Assembly (NCBI RefSeq): GCF_900101845.1
Contig: NZ_FNAM01000021.1
Location: 37,515-101,514 of the forward strand
From: Sporomusa acidovorans
GTDB lineage: Bacteria > Bacillota > Negativicutes > Sporomusales > Sporomusaceae
Direction of reading: 5' to 3'
DNA length: 64,000 nt
Positions 26,934-34,773 of this stretch are shown here, piece after piece; position 1 is the stretch's first letter, and each line of letters starts with the position of its first letter. Below the pieces are notes generated by a model, which was given only the letters and a program-made list of their open reading frames with translations, was not told the DNA's origin and did no database searches. A program made the translations under genes and the position numbers.

Positions 26934-27860
26934 TTGGAAGGGTATCACAATCAGTTAAAACAACAAACTGCGAGAATTTCGGTAGTTTCCAATACACTAC
27001 TTGTTGTGCTTAAATTACTTGTCGGGGTATTTACCGGCGCTGTCAGTATTATTTCAGAGGCTGCCCATTCGGCGGTGGATTTGATCGCCGCACTGGTCGC
27101 TTATCTGGCCGTAAAAAAATCCAGTCAGCCGCCAGACAGCCAGCATGCCTATGGACATGGTAAAATTGAAAATCTATCGGCAGCCTTTGAGGCTGTCCTC
27201 ATTGTAATAGCCGCTTTGTGGATTGTGTATGAGTCAGTGCAAAAGATAAAAAGTCCGCATGTACCGGAATTCCTGGAATATGGCTTGTTGGTCATGGCCT
27301 TGTCAATGATTGTTAACTATTGGGTATCAGGCAAACTTTATGCGGTAGCCCAGCTTACCGGCTCTCATGCCTTGGAAGCGGATGCATTGCACTTAAGGGC
27401 CGATATCTGGACAAGTGCCGGTGTACTTATCGGTTTGACGATTATTAAGCTTACCGGTCTATATTGGCTTGATCCGGTTATTGCGATTGCAGTCGCCATG
27501 ATTGTGTTTAAGGCCGGTTTTAGCATGACAATGAAAAGTGTATATGAGTTAACCGATATTTGCTTGCCGGTTCAGGAGGAAGAGGCTATCCGGGCGATTG
27601 TTATTCATCATCCGGCGGTCATCGCTTTTCATCAGTTAAGAACCAGGCGATCAGGTAGTTTTCGCTTGATTGATATGCATCTTGTGCTGCAAAAGAATAT
27701 GCATTTAGATAAAGCCCACGCCGTATGTGATGAAATCGAATTATTGATAAAGCAGCAGTTTGCTCCCTGCGATGTGACTATTCATTTAGAACCGTGCGAT
27801 TATCATGAAGGTTTTGGTGCATGTCCTGCAGAATGCAAGGAAAAATGTAAAAACGAATAA
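26934..27860 (+). CDS. Cation diffusion facilitator (metal/proton antiporter)
   Basis: 308 residues; about six membrane segments in the first 200 residues, then the cytoplasmic metal-binding domain. Metal ligands: HSAVD in helix 2 and HLRAD in helix 5 (HxxxD pairs). The C-terminal tail is cysteine-rich (CDYHEGFGACPAECKEKC), unusual for the family and possibly a further metal site. Start TTG after AGGAGGGA. The leader RNA suggests Ni/Co efflux; zinc, iron or manganese cannot be ruled out from sequence. Confidence 0.88.
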   Translation: MEGYHNQLKQQTARISVVSNTLLVVLKLLVGVFTGAVSIISEAAHSAVDLIAALVAYLAVKKSSQPPDSQHAYGHGKIENLSAAFEAVLIVIAALWIVYESVQKIKSPHVPEFLEYGLLVMALSMIVNYWVSGKLYAVAQLTGSHALEADALHLRADIWTSAGVLIGLTIIKLTGLYWLDPVIAIAVAMIVFKAGFSMTMKSVYELTDICLPVQEEEAIRAIVIHHPAVIAFHQLRTRRSGSFRLIDMHLVLQKNMHLDKAHAVCDEIELLIKQQFAPCDVTIHLEPCDYHEGFGACPAECKEKCKNE

Positions 27861-27987
27861 TTTTTTCTTGCCTGTAACAGGGTATAAGATGCCAGAGATA
27901 TAATATATACTTATAATATATATTCTAAATGAAGCTTGCAAAAAAGCTTCAATAGGTTGTATAAGTCAGCAAAGGAGATGACACCTG

Positions 27988-29019
27988 ATGATAAAACTTA
28001 CAGAATATACCCAGCGCGGCGGCTGAGCTTCTAAAGTTGGGCCAGGGGACCTGGCCGGAGTATTAAGTCAGCTGCCCATTATGCAGCATCCCAATGTGCT
28101 TGTAGGCATTTCTACGTCGGATGATGCTGGTGTATATAAATTAAATGAAACAACGGCTTTGGTTCAGACAGTCGATTTTTTCACTCCGATTGTGGATGAT
28201 CCTTATATGTTCGGACAAATTGCCGCGGCCAACAGCCTTAGCGATATTTATGCCATGGGCGCGACACCGCTCACCGCGCTGAATCTGGTGGCATTCCCCA
28301 ATTGCAAATTGCCGGGCGAAGCACTATTGGCAATTTTACAGGGAGGGCAGGATAAGGTCGCGGAAGCCGGGGCTGTTATTATTGGCGGACACACGATCAA
28401 TGATCATGAACCCAAGTATGGGTTGGCAGTTACGGGAACCGTTCATCCGGATCAAGTATGGACAAACGCCGGAGCGCAGGCAGGTGACTGCCTTATTCTT
28501 ACGAAAGCGTTGGGGACAGGCATTCTTGCCTCGGCTGCACGCGCCGAGTTGTTCCCCCACGGAGTGGCGGCAGCCGCAGCCAGCATGGCAACATTGAACG
28601 CTGTAGCCGCGCGGGTGGCGGCAGATTATACGGTTCACGCCTGTACGGATATTACCGGTTTCGGCCTGCTTGGGCATATGTTTGAAATGGCAGCTGGTAG
28701 CAAGGTGAAGATTATAATTGACAGTACGGCCGTACCGCTGCTGCCTGAGGCAGTTGAGGCGGCGTCAATGGGGCTGGTGCCGGCAGGTGCCTATAATAAT
28801 CGCAACTATATAACGTCAGTTGCCTTTGCGGACAATGTAGCAGAAGCTATTAGGGATATTTGCTTTGATCCACAAACATCCGGCGGGCTTTTATTTGCCG
28901 TACCGGCAAATGAAGCGGACGCCTTGGTACGGGCCTTGCATGCTAAAGGCGTGGCGCCTGCCAGTAAAATCGGACAGGTTGTAATGGGCGAGGGGAGAGG
29001 AGAAATTTATGTCAGATAA
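27988..29019 (+). CDS. selD: Selenophosphate synthase SelD, itself a selenoprotein
   Basis: Makes selenophosphate from selenide and ATP. Reading from ATG 27988 (AAAGGAG upstream), codon 13 is TGA (28024-28026) in the context RGG-U-ASKVGPGDL, exactly where the catalytic Cys/Sec of SelD lies, and the frame stays open to 29019 (343 residues including Sec). This is a selenocysteine codon rather than a broken gene: selA and selB are encoded 13-16 kb upstream and a hairpin follows the UGA. ATP-binding segments STSDDAGVY and TDITGFGLLGH are intact. Overlaps yedF by 11 bp. Confidence 0.95.
28024..28056 (+). promoter_or_regulatory. Sec codon and bacterial SECIS hairpin of selD
   Basis: UGA at 28024-28026; 13 nt later GGCCAGG-GGA-CCTGGCC forms a 7-bp stem with a G-bearing apical loop at 28040-28056, the spacing and size expected for SelB recognition. 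Confidence 0.8.
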
Positions 29020-29614
29020 AATTGTTGACTGCCGCGGCATGGCATGTCCCGGCCCGGTGATTAGCACGAAGAAGGCTATTGAGGAGGTCAGTTCCGGCCG
29101 GATTACCGTTATTGTCGATAATGAGGCCGCCAAGACAAATGTTGCCAAGTTTGCGGCGGCGAATGCGCTGGGAGCAACTGTGGAAGCCAAGGACGGGTAT
29201 TATTATATTAGTATGATCAAGGGGACAGGCCAGCAGGGCGATGCTGACGGCAACCAAACTGCCGCTAATAAGGTGGAGCCTGCCGGTCAAGTATACCTGC
29301 TTACCCAAAACACGCTTGGGCATGGTTCACCTGAATTGGGGGCCGTTCTGATCAAATCATTTATGACAACTCTGCTTGAAGTTAAGCCACAACCAATCGC
29401 TGTTCTTATGCTCAATTCCGGTGTAAAGCTTGCCGTTAAAGATTCGCCTGTACTGGACCAATTGGCAACTCTCGCTGAGCGAGGTGTGGCGGTTTTAGCG
29501 TGCGGCACCTGCCTTGATTTTTACCAGCTTAAGGCAGAACTGGCAGTCGGCGAAATAACCAACATGTATACGATTGTTGAGACAATAAGCAAACAAAAAA
29601 CAGTGACCTTGTAA
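29009..29614 (+). CDS. yedF: Selenium-metabolism sulfurtransferase-like protein YedF
   Basis: 201 residues. The N-terminal TusA/SirA-like domain has the motif DCRGMACPGPV with the conserved Cys; the C-terminal DsrE/F-like domain has GSPELGAVLIKSF and LACGTCLDFY. This two-domain form is the one that travels with selD (TIGR03527 type); a role in selenium delivery is proposed in the literature but not proven. ATG overlaps the end of selD. Confidence 0.88.
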   Translation: MSDKIVDCRGMACPGPVISTKKAIEEVSSGRITVIVDNEAAKTNVAKFAAANALGATVEAKDGYYYISMIKGTGQQGDADGNQTAANKVEPAGQVYLLTQNTLGHGSPELGAVLIKSFMTTLLEVKPQPIAVLMLNSGVKLAVKDSPVLDQLATLAERGVAVLACGTCLDFYQLKAELAVGEITNMYTIVETISKQKTVTL

Positions 29615-29650
29615 GTAGGTGATTTTATTCTATACCCAGAGTGCGATCGC

Positions 29651-29932
29651 TTGATCTCTTTTGATTCTGTACATCAGTCGATAAAAGCCGAAAAGGTGCT
29701 GGCCCAGCGGGGCATAGTAGCTTATGCTTTCCCAACGCCACGGGAAATTGATATTAGCTGTGGGCAATGCCTGCTTTTTGAAGCTTCGTGGCAAACCGTC
29801 ATTCTGCAACTGTTTGCCGCGGAAAAGGTACGCTGGACAAAGCTGTTTAGCCGAATACCGTCAAGAAAGGCGGCCATTTATGAAAAGATAACTGAGTATG
29901 GAGGTACATGTGGAACAACTGTTGACACCTGA
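29651..29932 (+). CDS. DUF3343 protein (putative Se/S carrier-like)
   Basis: About 93 residues; SFDSVHQSIKAEKVL and FPTPREIDISCGQCL match DUF3343, small proteins found next to selenium and molybdenum enzyme genes, with a conserved Cys in the SCG motif. The start is uncertain: TTG 29651 has no clear ribosome site, while AGGTGA at 29617-29622 would suit an ATT codon at 29627. Same frame as yedF, 36 bp after its stop. Function unknown. Confidence 0.7.
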   Translation: MISFDSVHQSIKAEKVLAQRGIVAYAFPTPREIDISCGQCLLFEASWQTVILQLFAAEKVRWTKLFSRIPSRKAAIYEKITEYGGTCGTTVDT

Positions 29933-30749
29933 TTTTTGGCTGGGGATCGCTATAAAATTCATTCGTATAGCGGCGATAGCCATTGGCGGTTTTATGGTTC
30001 TTAAGTTTACCAATCTGATGGTCGGGCAGTTTTTCATTCCCAAGCCGGGTAGTAAAACACTGTACCTGGAAGAAAAACGCGCGCGGACACTAACCAGTCT
30101 CCTGCACAGTGTGATTCGCTATACGATCTATTTTATTATTCTTGTCATGCTTTTGCAGGAATTTAAAATTGACACGACCTCCATTGTCGCCGGTGCCGGT
30201 ATTATTGGCTTGGCATTGGGTGTTGGCGCTCAGAGTCTGATTAAAGATTTTGTTACAGGGTTTTTTATTATTCTGGAAGATCATTATGGTGTAGGCGACT
30301 ATATCGCCATTGGCGATATGGCCGGTACGGTTGAAGAACTTGGTTTTCGGGTAACCAAACTGCGGGATGGCAACGGGATTCTCCATATTATTCCCAATGG
30401 CTCGGTGGCAAAAGTAAGTAATTATACCAGAGGACACATGCAGGCTACGGTGAACGTTCCTGTTCCTTATGAAGCCGATATTGACCAGGTCTTAACCCTG
30501 CTTGACCAAATTTGTGTTACTGTCGGCCATAGTCTGCCGGAAGTTCTCGAAGGTCCAAGCGTATTGGGCGTTGTTGAATTTAAGGCCGGCGAGGTAGTGA
30601 TCCGGATTATTGCGAAAACAGTACCTCTGCAACAGGTCAAGGTAGAAACCATGTTGCGCCGGGTAATCAAGGAGAAATTCGCCGCAGCGAAAATTCCTTC
30701 ACCGCAGTATGTACATCCGGCGGTTTTCCCTGAAAGTAAAAACGGCTAA
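29910..30749 (+). CDS. MscS-type mechanosensitive channel
   Basis: 279 residues from GTG 29910, 5 bp after GGAGG (an ATG at 29898 would precede that site). Two or three membrane segments, the last pore helix with glycine/alanine packing (AGAGIIGLALGVGAQSLIKD), then the cytoplasmic beta domain (DHYGVGDYIAIGDMAGTVEE, IPNG). Releases solutes on hypo-osmotic shock. Overlaps DUF3343 by 23 bp; similar to YkuT/YggB-type channels. Confidence 0.9.
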   Translation: MEQLLTPDFWLGIAIKFIRIAAIAIGGFMVLKFTNLMVGQFFIPKPGSKTLYLEEKRARTLTSLLHSVIRYTIYFIILVMLLQEFKIDTTSIVAGAGIIGLALGVGAQSLIKDFVTGFFIILEDHYGVGDYIAIGDMAGTVEELGFRVTKLRDGNGILHIIPNGSVAKVSNYTRGHMQATVNVPVPYEADIDQVLTLLDQICVTVGHSLPEVLEGPSVLGVVEFKAGEVVIRIIAKTVPLQQVKVETMLRRVIKEKFAAAKIPSPQYVHPAVFPESKNG

Positions 30750-30762
30750 GCGGGAGGATAAC

Positions 30763-30966
30763 ATGAATCAGCAAAAACATAATTATAAGATTGGCGAAAT
30801 TGTAAAAATGAAAAAGCCGCATCCCTGTGGCGGCGATCAATGGGAAATAACCCGTACCGGCATTGACTTTGGCATAAAATGTTTGCAATGCGGCCGGCAG
30901 GTTATGATTCCCCGCCCTAAGTTTGAAAAGGGAGTCAAAGCTGTTATTGCCGAAGTAAAAGGTTGA
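30763..30966 (+). CDS. DUF951 small protein
   Basis: 67 residues from ATG after GGGAGG. KIGEIVKMKKPHPCGGDQWEI and CLQCGR(Q)VMIPR define DUF951, a conserved Firmicutes protein with an OB/SH3-like fold and a probable zinc-ribbon remnant (CG..CxxC). It regularly lies between mscS and ychF, as here. Function unknown. The longer upstream frame overlaps mscS and is unlikely. Confidence 0.85.
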   Translation: MNQQKHNYKIGEIVKMKKPHPCGGDQWEITRTGIDFGIKCLQCGRQVMIPRPKFEKGVKAVIAEVKG

Positions 30967-31062
30967 ATTTTTGCCGGCATTATTTTAAAATAAATAAGTT
31001 AATAGGTAAAAGATACAATTAGCTGTGTAAATCAAACAGCTTTAAAGGTGGAGTAGTATTAC

Positions 31063-32169
31063 ATGAGTACTAATCTGGAAGTAGGGATCGTGGGTTTGCC
31101 CAATGTCGGCAAAAGTACGCTATTCAACGCGATTACCAAGGCTGGGGCTGAGGCGGCAAACTATCCGTTTTGCACGATTGAGCCTAATGTAGGGGTCGTG
31201 GATGTTCCTGATGATCGTTTATGGAAGCTGACGGAAATGTATAATCCCAAACGGACCGTACCTGCGGCTATGCGGTTTGTCGATATTGCCGGCTTGGTGA
31301 AGGGAGCAGCTCAGGGCGAGGGGCTTGGCAATAAATTTTTATCACACATCAGGCAAGTGGATGCCGTGGCTCAGGTGGTACGCTGTTTTACCGATGACAA
31401 TATTACCCATGTGGCGGGCAACCTGGATCCGCTTCGCGATATTGAGATTATCAATACCGAACTTTGCCTGGCAGACTTGGAAACCGTGGAAAAACGGACA
31501 GAACGGGTGCAAAAGCTGATAAAAAGCGGCGACAAAAAGGCACAGGCTGAATTGGAGATCTTACAGCAGGTGCAACAGGCGCTTAGCGATGGCCAGCCGG
31601 CTCGTCGTATTGTTAAGGATGACGAAACGGCTGCCGTTCTTAAGGAGCTGTTCCTTTTGACATTAAAACCCACTTTATTTGTGGCTAATGTTAGCGAAGC
31701 GGAAGCTGCCGATGCCAGCGCCAATCCGCATGTTGCCAAAGTACGCGAGTATGCTGCCCATGAGGGGGCCGAGGTTATTATTGTATCTGCCAAAGTCGAA
31801 GCGGAAATCGCTGAACTGCCGGCGGAAGAAGCCCGGGAATTTTTAGCCGATCTGGGTCTGGAAGAGTCAGGACTTGACAAACTGATTCGCGCAAGCTTTA
31901 CGCTTCTGGGGCTGATGACTTTCTTTACTGCCGGCGAGCCGGAGGTACGGGCCTGGACGATTGCGTGCGGCACCAAGGCACCTCAGGCGGCTGGCAAGAT
32001 TCACAGCGATATTGAACGGGGCTTTATTCGGGCCGAGATAGTCTCCTATGATGATTTAATGGCAACCGGCGCCTATTCGGCTGCCAGAGAGAAAGGCTTA
32101 GTGCGGCTGGAAGGCAAAGACTATATTATGCAGGATGGCGATGTCACCTATTTTCGATTTAATGTATAA
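31063..32169 (+). CDS. ychF: Ribosome-binding ATPase YchF
   Basis: 368 residues of the Obg-family: P-loop [24 protein letters not shown], a coiled-coil insertion (about 130-200) and a C-terminal TGS domain ([12 protein letters not shown]). YchF hydrolyses ATP and associates with ribosomes. AAAGGTGG upstream of ATG. Confidence 0.95.
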   Translation: MSTNLEVGIVGLPNVGKSTLFNAITKAGAEAANYPFCTIEPNVGVVDVPDDRLWKLTEMYNPKRTVPAAMRFVDIAGLVKGAAQGEGLGNKFLSHIRQVDAVAQVVRCFTDDNITHVAGNLDPLRDIEIINTELCLADLETVEKRTERVQKLIKSGDKKAQAELEILQQVQQALSDGQPARRIVKDDETAAVLKELFLLTLKPTLFVANVSEAEAADASANPHVAKVREYAAHEGAEVIIVSAKVEAEIAELPAEEAREFLADLGLEESGLDKLIRASFTLLGLMTFFTAGEPEVRAWTIACGTKAPQAAGKIHSDIERGFIRAEIVSYDDLMATGAYSAAREKGLVRLEGKDYIMQDGDVTYFRFNV

Positions 32170-32264
32170 TTAGCTTTGGCAATTCCTCAGCCCAGAAAAG
32201 TTAGCGCAGATTCGACGCAGGTCCGGAGTGAGGCATAAAAACTTGACTCATAACGTGATTTTTC

Positions 32265-32294
32265 TTGCATTTGGCGGCTTATTAGTGCTATAAT
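32265..32294 (+). promoter_or_regulatory. Promoter of the rpsF-ssb-rpsR operon
   Basis: TTGCAT at 32265, 18-bp spacer, TATAAT at 32289. Confidence 0.65.
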
Positions 32295-32342
32295 AATTTA
32301 GTCGCATTTATCATGTGACGTGGTTTTGTTATTCAAAACCTT

Positions 32343-32367
32343 CCCTGCTCCCGCCGATGGGGGCCAA
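32343..32367 (+). promoter_or_regulatory. Possible S6:S18 autoregulatory leader hairpin
   Basis: The rpsF leader contains CTCCC-GCCGAT-GGGGG, a hairpin displaying CCG, preceded by a GGTTTTG/CAAAACC stem. S6:S18 binds CCG-displaying hairpins in rpsF leaders of many bacteria. The assignment is tentative. Confidence 0.4.
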
Positions 32368-32391
32368 TAGTCCAGAGGAGGAGGTGATTTC

Positions 32392-32676
32392 GTGAGAAAA
32401 TACGAAGTCGTGATTATTGTTAAACCTGGTGAAGAAGAAGCAATTAACGCTACAATTGCCAAGTTTGAAAACATTATTAAAAACACAGGCGGCAACGTTG
32501 ACAAAATTGACCGCTGGGGCAAAAAGCGTTTAGCCTATGAAGTAAAAGACTTCATAGAAGGGTATTACACTCTGATTAACTTTACCGCTGAGCCGGCTAC
32601 TGTATTTGAGCTTGAGCGTGTACTCAAGATTACTGATGATGTTCTGAAACACATGGTTGTTAAATTGGAAGGCTAA
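32392..32676 (+). CDS. rpsF: 30S ribosomal protein S6
   Basis: 94 residues, GTG start after GGAGGAGGTGA. MRKYEVVIIVKPGEEEA and IDRWGKKRLAYEVKDFIEGYY are standard S6 segments. First gene of rpsF-ssb-rpsR; S6 pairs with S18 in the 30S platform. No C-terminal glutamate tail. Confidence 0.96.
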   Translation: MRKYEVVIIVKPGEEEAINATIAKFENIIKNTGGNVDKIDRWGKKRLAYEVKDFIEGYYTLINFTAEPATVFELERVLKITDDVLKHMVVKLEG

Positions 32677-32703
32677 TTGTTGAGCCGGGAGGTGTAGGGC
32701 TCT

Positions 32704-33102
32704 ATGAATAAAGTCATCCTTGTCGGTCGCCTGGCGCAAGATCCGGAGGTACGATATACCCAGAGCGGCAAGGCAGTAGCTTCGTTTAGTCTGGCTGTCA
32801 ACCGGGCGTTCGGTGGTAGCCAGGGTCAAAATAACGCAGATTTTATTCCTATTGTGGCCTGGGAAAAGCTAGCCGAAACCTGTGGCAATAATTTGACAAA
32901 GGGGCAGCGGGTTCTGGTGGAAGGTCGCTTGCAGATCCGCTCTTACGAGACCAATGATGGTCAGAAACGCCGCGTTGCTGAAGTAGTGGCACAGACCATC
33001 GAATTTTTGGAACGTAAACAGGCACCCAGTGGGGATGCCGGGAACATAGATGTAAATTCGTTCGGCAAAGATGTCTTCCCTGATGAGGAAATCCCATTTT
33101 AA
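32704..33102 (+). CDS. ssb: Single-stranded DNA-binding protein
   Basis: 132 residues. OB-fold begins MNKVILVGRLAQDPEVRYT; a short linker leads to the acidic tail DVFPDEEIPF, the partner-docking tip of bacterial SSB. The linker is short for the family. Between rpsF and rpsR as usual in Firmicutes. Confidence 0.95.
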   Translation: MNKVILVGRLAQDPEVRYTQSGKAVASFSLAVNRAFGGSQGQNNADFIPIVAWEKLAETCGNNLTKGQRVLVEGRLQIRSYETNDGQKRRVAEVVAQTIEFLERKQAPSGDAGNIDVNSFGKDVFPDEEIPF

Positions 33103-33117
33103 AAGGGGGGTAAAGAA

Positions 33118-33354
33118 ATGGCTGTAAAACGTGAAAGAGGCCGTAAACCAAAGAAAAAAGTTTGTAGCTTCTGTGTTGATAAAGTAACTGATATTGACTA
33201 TAAAGATATTCCCAAATTGCGCCGGTACACCACCGAGCGGGGTAAAATTCTGCCACGCCGCATTTCGGGCAACTGCGCCAAACATCAACGTCAGTTGACG
33301 CTGGCTGTTAAACGGGCAAGGAATATTGCCTTGCTGCCGTTTACTGCAGAATAA
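33118..33354 (+). CDS. rpsR: 30S ribosomal protein S18 (zinc-binding form)
   Basis: 78 residues; the core [19 protein letters not shown] is conserved. It has CSFC near residues 17-20 and NCAKH near 59, a C4/C3H-like zinc site, so this is the C+ (zinc-containing) paralogue type. AAAGGGGGG ribosome site. Confidence 0.95.
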   Translation: MAVKRERGRKPKKKVCSFCVDKVTDIDYKDIPKLRRYTTERGKILPRRISGNCAKHQRQLTLAVKRARNIALLPFTAE

Positions 33355-33369
33355 TAATACATTGCTAAC

Positions 33370-33412
33370 AAAAGGAGCAAAAATCCCGGATGCGGGTTTT
33401 TTGCTCCTTTTA
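33370..33412 (+). terminator. Terminator after rpsR
   Basis: AAAGGAGCAAAAAnCCC pairs with GGGTTTTTTGCTCCTTT, followed by T-rich DNA. Confidence 0.85.
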
Positions 33413-33486
33413 TATTTTCCAAGAGAAAGCAGGAAATAGATAGTCACTTTTCGAATATAACACCAGTGGACTAAGGAGGCGGTTTC

Positions 33487-33795
33487 GTGTTCTCCCAGGA
33501 ATCAGATATCTTGCGTAAGCTTAGGTTGATTGAGGGACTTAAAGCAGATCTTTTGACCGAAGTAGGAAAACTCTATCAGGCTATGGCCCGTAATAAGCGC
33601 GAGCTGATGGGGGATGCTCTGGCTCAGGTCATTATTCTGGCCTTTGTTCTCGGACGCCGGTTAGGCATTGATTATCCAGAGATGGACGAGATTGTAAATG
33701 CCAAGCTTGGACACAATATAAAACAGGAAACGGAAGCAGAACGTTGGTTTGGGGACATGAGCGAATACCGCCGCTATCTCCGACAGAAGAGGTGA
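33487..33795 (+). CDS. MazG-like family protein
   Basis: 102 residues, alpha-helical, with KADLLTEVGKLYQAMAR and GDALAQVIILAFVLGRRLGI resembling the four-helix MazG-like fold; the ExxE/ExxD metal motif is only partly recognisable, so pyrophosphatase activity is uncertain. GTG start with AAGGAGG upstream. Precedes the DUF2232 gene by 3 bp, a linkage seen in Negativicutes. Confidence 0.65.
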   Translation: MFSQESDILRKLRLIEGLKADLLTEVGKLYQAMARNKRELMGDALAQVIILAFVLGRRLGIDYPEMDEIVNAKLGHNIKQETEAERWFGDMSEYRRYLRQKR

Positions 33796-33798
33796 ATT

Positions 33799-34758
33799 AT
33801 GCAAAAAAGCCCGGTTAGACCGGTTGTTGAAGGTGGCGTACTTACCGCTGTTGCCATTATCTTTGCGCTGATAAGCACATATCTGCCTGTTATTGGCGCT
33901 TTTGTCAATTTACTTTGGCCTGTGCCAATCGTACTTTTGGGTGTGCGACATGGCTATAAGTGGAGTGTTATGGCCGTGGTTGCCTCCGGGTTGATCATTG
34001 CTTTGATTATGCATCCGCTTACGGCCGTATCGGTTGTCGTTGGCTTCGGCCTAATTGGTATTGCTTTGGGTTACGGCTTGCGAAAGGGATTTTCACCTAC
34101 GAAAATACTGCTTATCGGGGCGACTGCCTCCTTGATTTCCAAAATAGCGGTGCTGGCGATAAGCGCCGTGGTGATGGGAGTCAATCCGCTCAATTTGCAG
34201 ACCGAAGCGATGGTAAAGGGGCTTGAGCAGGCGATGGAATTTTATCGCGGCATAGGCATGAAACCTGAAGAACTGGCACAAATGGAGGCCACAATACGGC
34301 CGATGCTTGAGCTTATAAAAATAATTTTGCCGGCCGGCTTTGTACTAGCCGCTTTTGTCGATACTTTTTTAAACTTTCAAGTGGCTAAGGCTGTGTTGGC
34401 CAGGCTGGGTCAACGGGTTCAGCCGTTTCCGCTTTTCCGTCATTGGACGATGCCGCGTGTTACTGCTTATTTTCTGGCAGTTGCACTTGTTTCAATTTAT
34501 TGGGGGAAAACCCGGGAAATTGAGCTATTGTACAATATCGGTATGAATCTTCAGGTAATAACGACTATGCTGCTGTTTATTCAGGGAATGGCTGTGTTTT
34601 ACTTCCTTGCCGATAAATACAATTTGTCAAGAATCGTCCGCAGTATTATACTATTCTTAATACTGTCTAACGGGTTATTCATGCAGGCACTGATTATTGG
34701 TGGTGTCTTTGATCTCATTTTCGACTACCGTCATCTGCGTACTCCGCATCAGGAGTGA
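33799..34758 (+). CDS. DUF2232 membrane protein (YybS-like)
   Basis: 319 residues with about eight membrane segments. The region VVEGGVLTAVAIIFALISTY and later YFLADKYNLSRIVR are typical of YybS/DUF2232, which in Firmicutes lies directly upstream of gdpP and rplI as here. Function unknown; transporter-like topology. Confidence 0.82.
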   Translation: MQKSPVRPVVEGGVLTAVAIIFALISTYLPVIGAFVNLLWPVPIVLLGVRHGYKWSVMAVVASGLIIALIMHPLTAVSVVVGFGLIGIALGYGLRKGFSPTKILLIGATASLISKIAVLAISAVVMGVNPLNLQTEAMVKGLEQAMEFYRGIGMKPEELAQMEATIRPMLELIKIILPAGFVLAAFVDTFLNFQVAKAVLARLGQRVQPFPLFRHWTMPRVTAYFLAVALVSIYWGKTREIELLYNIGMNLQVITTMLLFIQGMAVFYFLADKYNLSRIVRSIILFLILSNGLFMQALIIGGVFDLIFDYRHLRTPHQE

Positions 34759-34773
34759 CAGGAGGAAATTAAA

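Noticed and set aside
28024..28026. In-frame stop near the start of selD, suggesting a pseudogene
   Set aside because: It sits at the catalytic Sec/Cys position, is followed by a SECIS-like hairpin, and selA/selB are present.
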